From NCBI GenBank assembly GCA_964460305.1, contig CAYWRA010000124.1, forward strand, positions 1 through 5,874: 5,874 nt of DNA, read 5' to 3'. The notes beneath the pieces are model-generated. The model made no database searches, had not been told where the DNA came from, and was given only the letters and a program-made list of their open reading frames with translations. The stretch is from JAPLCX01 sp964460305 (lineage in GTDB: Bacteria > Auribacterota > Tritonobacteria > UBA1439). The position numbers and the translations under genes were made by a program. Each line of letters begins with the position of its first letter. Position 1 is the stretch's first letter. Of the stretch, positions 1 to 4,588 are shown piece by piece.

Positions 1-14
1 ACCGCCTTTTTCAA
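1..14 (-). CDS. Possible start of a leftward gene, cut by the window edge
   Basis: On the - strand a TTG codon at 14-12 is followed by AAA AAG GCG, giving M-K-K-A. It is preceded at 8 nt spacing by AGGAGG (28-23), close to an ideal ribosome binding site. A Met-Lys-Lys opening is common in exported proteins, but only four codons are visible, so no function can be given. If real, the gene is divergent from the antitoxin gene. A chance match is quite possible because the start codon is the weak TTG. Confidence 0.25.
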
Positions 15-170
15 TCCGGACTCCTCCTGACACCCCATAACTGAGGGATTACCAGCATAGATTTTTAAGTAGGTAGCTTTTGCCCTTGATTGAGATGCTC
101 CCTTCAAAAGGGGGAGGGGATAAATTCCACCCACATGGAATGGAAAGAGAACCCTGGCAAAGATGGGGGC

Positions 171-220
171 CTGGATAAAAAGGTTCACACATATCTTAAA
201 CCGATGGCCTTTTTATCCAG
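171..220. repeat. 13-bp perfect inverted repeat, 24-nt spacer
   Basis: CTGGATAAAAAGG (171-183) and CCTTTTTATCCAG (208-220) are exact reverse complements. They lie 30 bp upstream of the antitoxin -35 box. No run of T follows the right arm, so this is not a classical terminator for rightward transcription. It could be a regulatory hairpin, a protein-binding palindrome, or the ends of a tiny insertion. Confidence 0.6.
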
Positions 221-249
221 TCCGGCTACTTGGGTCCAGTGTAATTGTA

Positions 250-277
250 TTGACATATAATAGCTAAGATATATACT
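250..277 (+). promoter_or_regulatory. Sigma70-type promoter of the AbiEi antitoxin gene, with possible operator
   Basis: A perfect -35 box TTGACA (250-255) is followed after 16 bp by a -10 box TATACT (272-277). The expected start of transcription is about 283-285, on or beside the ATG at 285, which leaves almost no leader. An imperfect palindrome (255-272: ATAT, AA, TAGCTA, AG, ATAT) is centred in the spacer. Characterised AbiEi proteins repress their own promoter by binding inverted repeats, so this is a candidate operator. The promoter is well supported by sequence; the operator is inferred. Confidence 0.7.
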
Positions 278-284
278 TTTACAC

Positions 285-887
285 ATGGGGAATTTTAAAG
301 AGCAGGCTGTCCTCAACCTCGCGAAGCGCATGGGGACGATCCGCATCAAGGATCTCCTGGATAAACACATCCATCCGGAATTCGCCCGGAGGCTTGTGCA
401 GAAGGGGCTTCTAATCCGCTCCGCAAGGGGACTATACCGCCTCTCCGATGCGGAAATAACCGAGCACCACGACCTCGCCATCATTGCGAAACGAGTGCCC
501 AAGGGAGTGATATGCCTTACCTCCGCCCTGCGATTCCACAACATCGGAACACAGATGCCAAGGAAAATATGGGTCGCGCTTGAGAGAGGCAGCGCCACAC
601 CCCGGCTTTCCCATCCCCCTGCGACCTTCATTCGCTTCTCCGGCGCCGCTTATTCGGAAGGTATCGAAGAGCACACTATCGAGGGAGTAAACGTCAAGGT
701 TTATAACCCTGCCAAGACCATTGCCGATTGCTTCAAATTCAGGAACAGGATAGGACTTGAAGCCGCCATTGAGGCTGCCCGCGAATGCCTCCGAGAGCGG
801 GAGGCGACCTCTGACGAAATCCACCATTACGCCATAATCTGCCGCGTCTGGAACGTTATGAAACCCTACCTGGAGGCGATGCCGTGA
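285..887 (+). CDS. AbiEi-family antitoxin / transcriptional regulator (type IV toxin-antitoxin)
   Basis: This 200-residue protein has the two-part AbiEi layout. Residues 1-53 form a winged helix-turn-helix (ARRLVQKGLLIRSARGLYRL is the typical recognition helix and wing). The C-terminal domain follows from about residue 70 (GVICLTSALRFHNIGTQ; VKVYNPAKTIADCFKFR at 137-153). Family members neutralise an AbiEii nucleotidyltransferase without stably binding it and repress their own operon. The ATG at 285 fits the family N-terminus, whereas the next Met (330) would cut into the first helix. No ribosome binding site precedes the ATG, and the promoter position suggests leaderless translation. The gene overlaps the partner remnant by 4 nt (GTGA). 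The protein looks intact, but its toxin is gutted, so it may persist as a regulator, act in trans, or be decaying. Some AbiEi-like proteins occur without a toxin. Confidence 0.9.
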   Translation: MGNFKEQAVLNLAKRMGTIRIKDLLDKHIHPEFARRLVQKGLLIRSARGLYRLSDAEITEHHDLAIIAKRVPKGVICLTSALRFHNIGTQMPRKIWVALERGSATPRLSHPPATFIRFSGAAYSEGIEEHTIEGVNVKVYNPAKTIADCFKFRNRIGLEAAIEAARECLREREATSDEIHHYAIICRVWNVMKPYLEAMP

Positions 888-1153
888 GCGCCTCCACTCC
901 CTCCAATCTCCCTGCCTCCATAAAACAGCGATTACTGAACCTCAGCAAGCAAACAGGCGAGGGATTCAACGCTCTTCTTACAAAATATGCATCGGATCGG
1001 CATTTCCAGCTTCCGGCATCGTTTTATCCTGAAAGGGGCGTTCCTCTTCACTATCAGGATTTTCTCATGCCTCTGGTGTTAGCAGCAGTAGCAGGGGAGA
1101 AATTCAATCTATTCTGGCCCCCCGGTGGGCCGTGGAAAAAGAAAACCGACTAG
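884..1153 (+). pseudogene. Internally deleted AbiEii nucleotidyltransferase toxin remnant
   Basis: The 89-codon frame starts at GTG 884, with GGAGG at 872-876 (7-nt spacing), coupled to the antitoxin stop. Residues about 8-40 (LPASIKQRLLNLSKQTGEGFNALLTKYASDR) match the usual N-terminus of AbiEii/COG2253 proteins. Residues about 60-87 (DFLMPLVLAAVAGEKFNLFW, then PPGGPWKK) match their extreme C-terminus. Family members are usually about 280-300 residues. The polymerase-beta-type core, with its KGA-x-L/F and D-x-D motifs, is missing, so about 600 bp were lost in frame near codons 40-48. The product cannot be a nucleotidyltransferase. The frame is unbroken and its ribosome binding site is good, so a small protein could still be made. 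I infer a deletion remnant; an evolved small partner is a less likely alternative. Confidence 0.85.
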
Positions 1154-1199
1154 GCGGAAACCGCGAGGGCTTTTACCAGCAGCCCCGGTAGACAGCTTC

Positions 1200-1249
1200 A
1201 AAAAACAAACCGGGGATCCCGAGCCGCTCGGCCCAAAATCCCCAGTTTA
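1200..1249 (-). terminator. Rho-independent terminator-like hairpin after tRNA-Glu
   Basis: Read on the - strand, AAACTGGGGAT (1249-1239) pairs with ATCCCCGGTTT (1218-1208) with one mismatch. The loop carries a second hairpin, CCGAG/CTCGG (1232-1228 with 1224-1220). The stem is followed by TTTGTTTTTTT (1210-1200). This fits termination of the leftward tRNA-Glu transcript. On the + strand the same hairpin follows the AbiEii remnant but ends in the weaker TTTAATT, so it may work both ways. Confidence 0.65.
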
Positions 1250-1263
1250 ATTGCTCCGGTTTT

Positions 1264-1294
1264 GAAACTTTCAACCTTAAACTTCCAACTGTAG
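1264..1294 (+). repeat. Repeat copy R1, beside the 3' end of tRNA-Glu
   Basis: AAACTTTCAACC followed by TTAAACTTCCAACTGTAG is a diverged, partly doubled copy of the AT-rich repeat whose + consensus is CTTTAAGCTTTCAACTTTAG ending in GCCGTAG. It ends 3 nt from the CCA end of tRNA-Glu and faces R2 on the other side of that tRNA. Confidence 0.65.
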
Positions 1295-1297
1295 TAT

Positions 1298-1373
1298 TGG
1301 CGACCCCACGGGGATTCGAACCCCGGTTGTCGGATCGAAAATCCGAAGTCCTAGGCCTCTGGACGATGGGGTC
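1298..1373 (-). tRNA. tRNA-Glu (anticodon UUC)
   Basis: The 76-nt cloverleaf folds fully. The acceptor stem is GACCCCA/TGGGGTC with discriminator G. The D arm (TCGTCCAGAGGCCTAGGAC) is typical of tRNA-Glu. The anticodon stem is TCGGA/TCCGA with loop TTTTCGA, giving anticodon TTC at 1339-1337. The T arm is GGGGTTCGAATCCCC. The CCA end is encoded (1300-1298). The gene lies between repeat copies R1 and R2 and is followed by a terminator-like hairpin. Confidence 0.97.
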
Positions 1374-1377
1374 GCAA

Positions 1378-1414
1378 CCACGGCCTAAAGTCTAAAGTAA
1401 AAAGTTGAAAGTTG
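1378..1414 (-). repeat. Repeat copy R2, between tRNA-Glu and the IVP gene
   Basis: The + strand reads CCACGGCCTAAAGTCTAAAG, then TAAAAAGTTGAAAGTTG, which is the repeat in reverse orientation with an internal duplication. Its 12-mer ACGGCCTAAAGT (1380-1391) is the exact reverse complement of 1924-1935 in R3, so R2 and R3 bracket the IVP gene. AAAGTTGAAAGTT (1401-1413) can also pair with R1 across tRNA-Glu with one G-U. Confidence 0.7.
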
Positions 1415-1418
1415 CAAC

Positions 1419-1877
1419 TCAATGAGATGCTGTACCTTTCTTAAGTTCCTCATCCTCCACTGATTGAATAAGCTTGCCAAGCATACGGCAAACCACAGTG
1501 CAATCATCACGGGCCTTTTTACCGTCCTCCTCGTTGATTTGCCCCTGTCGAGCGGCAATATCGATACAGGGGATGCATTCTTTGGCGGAATCCAAAGCAT
1601 GGGAAAAATATTTTATCTTTTCCCTCCTTGATAACTTCCCGCAACCCTCCGCCAGATTAGTGGAAATAGACAATGCAGCTCGTTGGAGCTGATTCGTCAG
1701 TGAGTTTCTATACTCTCTATCAAATTTTTTACATCGATTGAATACAAAATTGATGAATTCCAGAGCCCGTTGATAAACCTGTAGCTTTTCAAAATCGAAA
1801 TAAACCGCTCCACCCTCTCGTACCAACCCTATCTTCTCTAATCGCACCCTTGATTCTCCAGAATGCTTTTTTGCCAT
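1419..1877 (-). CDS. Four-helix-bundle protein of the 23S rRNA intervening-sequence (IVP) family
   Basis: From the ATG at 1877 the product is 152 residues. FDFEKLQVYQRALEF (27-41), then SLTNQLQRAALSISTNLAEG (59-78), then REKIKYFSHALDSAKE (85-100) are the hallmark segments of the small helical proteins first found inside inserts in 23S rRNA of Leptospira and others. They form four-helix bundles; their biochemical role is not settled. Members usually run about 115-130 residues and begin near FEKL, so the first 26 residues are extra. An upstream in-frame ATG (1949) would start inside repeat R3 and is unlikely. No strong ribosome binding site precedes 1877. The gene sits between two tRNA genes, not in rRNA, and is bracketed by inverted repeat copies R2 and R3. 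The family call is firm; the exact start is less so. Confidence 0.85.
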   Translation of the reverse strand: MAKKHSGESRVRLEKIGLVREGGAVYFDFEKLQVYQRALEFINFVFNRCKKFDREYRNSLTNQLQRAALSISTNLAEGCGKLSRREKIKYFSHALDSAKECIPCIDIAARQGQINEEDGKKARDDCTVVCRMLGKLIQSVEDEELKKGTASH

Positions 1878-1904
1878 GGAATCACTTTCGACCTGACACT
1901 GTTC

Positions 1905-1937
1905 TTTAAACCCTATGCCTTCAACTTTAGGCCGTAG
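1905..1937 (+). repeat. Repeat copy R3, upstream of the IVP gene
   Basis: This copy reads TTTAAACCCTATGCC followed by TTCAACTTTAGGCCGTAG. The right half matches the consensus exactly and the left half is diverged. It is a direct repeat of R4 and an inverted partner of R2. Confidence 0.7.
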
Positions 1938-1966
1938 CTCCCGTCCCACTGCTTATTCCCATCAAA

Positions 1967-1995
1967 CCTTAAACTTTCAACTTTAGGCCGTAGTG
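1967..1995 (+). repeat. Repeat copy R4, abutting the 3' end of tRNA-Lys
   Basis: CCTTAAACTTTCAACTTTAG followed by GCCGTAGTG is one of the cleanest copies. It ends 1 nt from the encoded CCA of tRNA-Lys. Bases 1969-1995 pair with 2072-2098 on the other side of the tRNA. Confidence 0.8.
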
Positions 1996-1996
1996 C

Positions 1997-2071
1997 TGGT
2001 GAGGGCGGGAGGGCTCGAACCTCCGACCCACTGCTTAAAAGGCAGTTGCTCTACCCCTGAGCTACGCCCCC
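1997..2071 (-). tRNA. tRNA-Lys (anticodon UUU)
   Basis: This is a 75-nt cloverleaf. The acceptor stem is GGGGGCG/CGCCCTC with one G-U pair and discriminator A. The D arm is GCTC-AGGGGTA-GAGC. The anticodon stem is ACTGC/GCAGT with loop CTTTTAA, giving anticodon TTT at 2039-2037. The T arm is GGAGG-TTCGAGC-CCTCC. CCA is encoded (1999-1997). The gene lies downstream of frr on the same strand and is enclosed directly by opposite repeat copies R4 and R5. Confidence 0.97.
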
Positions 2072-2160
2072 CACTACAGCCAAAAGTTGAATGTTTAAAG
2101 CCAAAAGCACATAACGTTCACCGCCCCCTTTGGACTTTAAGCTTTCAACCTTAGGCTGTA
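2072..2160. repeat. Inverted-repeat unit R5-R6, about 90 bp, no gene inside
   Basis: R5 (2074-2102, reverse orientation) and R6 (2132-2160, forward) form a hairpin. Bases 2075-2100 pair with 2135-2160, giving 22 Watson-Crick pairs, one G-U (on the - strand RNA) and three mismatches. The spacer of about 34 nt (2101-2134) has no coding potential. R5 can instead pair with R4 across tRNA-Lys, so the two structures compete. Confidence 0.75.
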
Positions 2161-2170
2161 TCACTCCCCA

Positions 2171-2264
2171 CTACAGTCCAAAGTTGAAAGTTTAAAGCCG
2201 GAAGAGTATAACATCCTCTGGCATATATAAACCTTATGCTTTAAGCTTTCAACTTTAGCTGTAG
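2171..2264. repeat. Inverted-repeat unit R7-R8, 94 bp, no gene inside
   Basis: R7 (2171-2199, reverse) pairs with R8 (2238-2264, forward) in blocks of 6, 11 and 7 bp with small interruptions. It is a paralogue of the R5-R6 unit next door: both begin CCCACTACAG or CCCCACTACAG, both have ATAAC in the spacer (2111-2115 and 2209-2213), and both end in a CTTTAAGCTTTCAAC arm. This suggests a miniature mobile or duplicated element. Confidence 0.75.
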
Positions 2265-2290
2265 CGCCCATATCTTTGCTTATTTTCTTT

Positions 2291-2320
2291 ACACCTTAAG
2301 CTTTCAAATTTAAGCCGTAG
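2291..2320 (+). repeat. Repeat copy R9, directly after the frr stop codon
   Basis: ACACCTTAAGCTTTCAAATT followed by TAAGCCGTAG is a forward copy that begins 1 nt past the frr stop on the transcribed strand. It is the only copy without a close inverted partner. With R8 it frames a spacer resembling the one between R3 and R4. Confidence 0.75.
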
Positions 2321-2321
2321 T

Positions 2322-2882
2322 TCACACCTCCATTATCTCCTTTTCCTTCCTGGCGAGGAGTTTGTCAATGCTCCCGATGTACTCGTTCGTTTTCTCCTGC
2401 ACATGCTTCTCGCCGTTGGTCATCTCATCCTCGGTGATCTTTCCCGCCTTCTGTTCCCTCTTGATGTGCTCGTTGGCGTCGCGGCGGATGTTGCGGATCG
2501 CGACGCGGCCCTCCTCGGCCATGTGCTTCACCAGCTTGTCGAGCTCCTTGCGGCGCTCCTCGCTGAGCTCGGGTATGGGGACGCGCACGACCCTGCCGTC
2601 TTTGATGGGGGTGACGCCCAGCTTCGATTTCAGCAAGGCCTTCTCGATAGCGTCAAGGGCCGCGGGATCCCATGCCTGGATCACGATCAGCCGCGCCTCC
2701 GGGGTTGAGATTCCGGCGATTTGCCGCAATCGCGTCTGTGTGCCGTAGTAGTCGACCACGAGGTTCTCCACGAGCGCCGGGGAAGCCTTACCGGTGCGGA
2801 TCATGGCAAACTCATGCTCCACCACTTCCAGCGTCTTCAACATCTTGAGCTCCATCTCCTCCAGTATCTCGTCGGCCGTCAT
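2322..2882 (-). CDS. frr: Ribosome recycling factor
   Basis: This 186-residue protein has the normal RRF length (about 185). RRF works in the cytoplasm with EF-G and IF3 to split the post-termination ribosome. Visible landmarks are RTGKASPALVENL (29-41) and VDYYGTQTRLRQIAGIST (43-60), the hinge and domain II around VRVPIPELSEERRKEL (99-114), and VAIRNIRRDANEHIKR (127-142), which carries the arginines that contact 23S rRNA, then the C-terminal helix. The ATG at 2882 is chosen because GGAGG (2895-2891) lies 8 nt upstream and MTADEILEEME fits the family; a start 11 codons earlier has no such support. It is the last gene of the rpsB-tsf-pyrH-frr set. Downstream come repeats and tRNA genes, where many bacteria have uppS or cdsA. 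Confidence 0.98.
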   Translation of the reverse strand: MTADEILEEMELKMLKTLEVVEHEFAMIRTGKASPALVENLVVDYYGTQTRLRQIAGISTPEARLIVIQAWDPAALDAIEKALLKSKLGVTPIKDGRVVRVPIPELSEERRKELDKLVKHMAEEGRVAIRNIRRDANEHIKREQKAGKITEDEMTNGEKHVQEKTNEYIGSIDKLLARKEKEIMEV

Positions 2883-2947
2883 GAGTGTATCCTCCCCTCG
2901 TGCTGCGGAACACAATCCCTTTGCTGCACCCGATCATTTCCTGATAT

Positions 2948-2991
2948 GGGCGCGATGAACTTGGCCCGAGCCGAGTCGAAGGATCGCGCCC
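2948..2991. repeat. 44-nt cruciform-like hairpin in the pyrH-frr gap
   Basis: GGGCGCGAT (2948-2956) and ATCGCGCCC (2983-2991) form a perfect 9-bp stem. The 26-nt loop contains GGC-CCGA-GCC (2963-2972). No T run follows on the - strand, so it is not a simple terminator. A second weaker hairpin (about 3001-3022, GGGGTTGA against TCAAACCCC with one bulge) lies between it and the pyrH stop. The elements could slow decay of the upstream mRNA or be inserted palindromes. Confidence 0.6.
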
Positions 2992-3036
2992 GATTGCTAC
3001 GGGGTTGACGAATCAAACCCCCACATAAAAATCCGA

Positions 3037-3780
3037 TTATTCGCGCCGCGGCTCTTCGCTGATCACAGTTCCCAGCGTGCGCCCCTTTAACACCTTCTCG
3101 ATGTTGCCCTTCACAAGCAGGTTGAAAACGATAATGGGAACGTCGTTCTCCATGCAAAGCGATATCGCCGTCGAATCCATCACCCGGAGACGCTTTTTGA
3201 GCACGTCCATATAGCTCAGGCGCTGATAAAGCCGCGCGCGACTGTCCTTCTCCGGGTCGGCCGAATAAACGCCGTCCACCCTGGTAGCCTTGAGGAGGAC
3301 GTCCGCCCCGATTTCAGACGCCTTGAGCGCGGCCGCCGTGTCAGTGGAAAAATATGGGTTCCCCGTACCCCCCACAAAAATGACCACGCGCCCCTTTTCG
3401 AGATGCCGTATCGCCCGGCGCCTGATGTACGGCTCCGCAAGCTGCTGGACACCGATCGCCGTCTGCACCCGCGTCGGCACGCCCTCTTTCTCGAGGGCGT
3501 CCTGAAGAGCAAGGCCGTTAATCACGGTGGCGAGCATCCCCATGTAGTCGCCGGTCGTGCGGTCGAGCCCCTCCGCATGGGCCTCCAGCCCCCTGAATAT
3601 GTTGCCTCCGCCGATGATAATCGCCGTCTCCACCCCCATGCGGTGAACGCCCTTGATCTGGCGGGCCAGGAACTGGACGACGTTGGGATCTATCCCCTGG
3701 CCGCCCGCCCCCCCGAGGGCCTCCCCGCTCAGCTTGATCACGACGCGCTTATACTTCACCGTGTTGGAACGATGCGGCAT
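3037..3780 (-). CDS. pyrH: UMP kinase (uridylate kinase)
   Basis: This cytoplasmic enzyme phosphorylates UMP to UDP using ATP, in pyrimidine nucleotide synthesis. The 247-residue length is typical of the hexameric bacterial enzyme of the amino-acid-kinase fold. Motifs in order are KLSGEAL (16-22, phosphate loop), IIIGGGNIFRG (54-64), GDYMGMLATVINGLAL (77-92, UMP site), FVGGTGNPYFSTDTAA (135-150), KATRVDGVYSADP (164-176, ATP site) and MDSTAISLCMEN (201-212). No key motif is missing. The ATG at 3780 has AGGAG (3790-3786) 5 nt upstream. The first ten residues are slightly long, but no better start is visible. It lies between tsf and frr as in many bacteria, with an unusually long 186-nt gap to tsf. 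In well-studied bacteria the enzyme is activated by GTP and inhibited by UTP. Confidence 0.98.
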   Translation of the reverse strand: MPHRSNTVKYKRVVIKLSGEALGGAGGQGIDPNVVQFLARQIKGVHRMGVETAIIIGGGNIFRGLEAHAEGLDRTTGDYMGMLATVINGLALQDALEKEGVPTRVQTAIGVQQLAEPYIRRRAIRHLEKGRVVIFVGGTGNPYFSTDTAAALKASEIGADVLLKATRVDGVYSADPEKDSRARLYQRLSYMDVLKKRLRVMDSTAISLCMENDVPIIVFNLLVKGNIEKVLKGRTLGTVISEEPRRE

Positions 3781-3850
3781 GGGAGCTCCTCTTCGGATAC
3801 GGTCCTTCGTCCAAACTTAGGGCAAGTCCATCGCGCCCCCGCAGTGTAAA

Positions 3851-3949
3851 GGCTGGATTTATCCAGCCCGCCGATAACGGCGGGACAAATCGAACTCCCG
3901 CTTTTCCCAATACGACCTGCGTCTCTTCCCCGAAGGGGCCCTTTCGGGG
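3851..3949. repeat. Three GC-rich hairpins in the tsf-pyrH gap
   Basis: GGCTGGATTTATCCAGCC (3851-3868) is a perfect palindrome with a 7-bp stem. It overlaps by two bases CCCGCCGATAACGGCGGG (3867-3884), a perfect 7-bp stem with loop ATAA. A third hairpin lies at 3928-3949 (CCCCGAA/TTCGGGG, extendable inward). None is followed by a T run on the - strand. They could protect the tsf mRNA 3' end or modulate read-through into pyrH. The first shares CTGGATAAA with the inverted repeat at 171-220. Confidence 0.65.
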
Positions 3950-3966
3950 CGCGGCGGAAATAACCA

Positions 3967-4560
3967 TCAGCCGCCGAGCTGGTAGCGTGTGAAGCGCCTG
4001 ATGACGATATTCTCGCCCAGCTTAGCGATGAGGTCGGTAAGCAGCTCTTTGATCTTCCTTCCCTCGTGCTCCGGCCTCACCGAGGGCTGCTCCAGCAGGC
4101 AGCAGGTCTCGTAGAACTTCCCCAGCTTGCCAGGGACGATCTTCTCGACGACGTTCTCGGGCTTCCCCTTTATCTGCGCCCGGATAATCTCCTTCTCCCG
4201 CTCCACGACATCCGCGGGGACCTCCTCCGGCGTGAGATACGCCGGCGAGGCGGACGCGATCTGGAGGGTCACCATCTTGACGAACTCCCTGAAATCGCTG
4301 TTCCTCGCGACGAAATCCGTCTCGCAATTGACCTCCACCATCACGCCGATCTTGTCTCCGTGATGGATGTAGGACCCGATGATCCCCTCAGCCGCTTTCC
4401 TCCCCATCTTCTTTGCGGCGATCGCGAGGCCGTGCTTCCGGAGATAATCGATCGCCTTCTGCACGTCCCCGTTTGACTCCGCGAGGGCCCTCTTGCAATC
4501 CATAATCCCCGCGTTCGTTTTCTCCCTCAACTCCTTTACCATTTCCGGTGTTACCTGCAC
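3967..4560 (-). CDS. tsf: Translation elongation factor Ts
   Basis: EF-Ts exchanges GDP for GTP on EF-Tu during translation. The product is 197 residues, the short form also seen in groups such as Thermus; the gammaproteobacterial form is near 280. Residues 1-50 are the UBA-like N-terminal domain (TPEMVKELREKTNAGIMDCKRAL). TDFVAR (81-86) is the signature that reaches the EF-Tu nucleotide site. FYETCCLLEQPSVR (149-162) and the terminal GENIVIRRFTRYQLGG match the C-terminal module. The GTG at 4560 is chosen over upstream ATGs because GGAGG (4572-4568) lies 7 nt before it and VQVTPEMVKELREKT fits the family start. The upstream ATGs fall within or next to a hairpin. It is cotranscribed after rpsB, the usual arrangement. 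Confidence 0.98.
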   Translation of the reverse strand: MQVTPEMVKELREKTNAGIMDCKRALAESNGDVQKAIDYLRKHGLAIAAKKMGRKAAEGIIGSYIHHGDKIGVMVEVNCETDFVARNSDFREFVKMVTLQIASASPAYLTPEEVPADVVEREKEIIRAQIKGKPENVVEKIVPGKLGKFYETCCLLEQPSVRPEHEGRKIKELLTDLIAKLGENIVIRRFTRYQLGG

Positions 4561-4588
4561 GTTGGTTCCTCCATATATATGTAAATCC

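Larger units (their letters stand above)
1..284. other. Gene-poor left edge and antitoxin upstream region
   Basis: I recognise no complete gene here. The three + strand frames entering from the left all hit a stop within the first 45 bases. The stretch holds a possible leftward gene start at the very edge, a 13-bp perfect inverted repeat at 171-220, and the antitoxin promoter at 250-277. I see nothing recognisable between about 30 and 170. Confidence 0.5.

Noticed and set aside
1298..1373. tRNA-Glu as the attachment site of an integrated island carrying the AbiE pair
   Set aside because: I found no second copy of the tRNA 3' end in 1-1250 and no integrase gene. The AbiE block may have arrived another way.
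1938..1955. Fragment of a duplicated tRNA-Lys
   Set aside because: It matches tRNA-Lys 2020-2037 at 15 of 18 bases, including CCCACTGCTTA. However, the same spacer also resembles the R8-R9 spacer, and no other part of a tRNA follows, so this is probably chance or part of a repeat unit.
1264..2320. Repeats R1-R9 as a CRISPR array
   Set aside because: Copies occur in both orientations, differ from one another, are irregularly spaced, and are interrupted by tRNA and protein genes. No cas genes are present.
1264..2320. Repeats as classical REP elements handled by a RAYT transposase
   Set aside because: GTAG does occur at one edge, but it is at the 3' side of the arm, each single copy folds only weakly, and no RAYT gene is in view.
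2883..2915. Longer RRF starting at the ATG at 2915
   Set aside because: The 11 extra residues span the GGAGG site that serves the ATG at 2882, and the shorter product has the family length.
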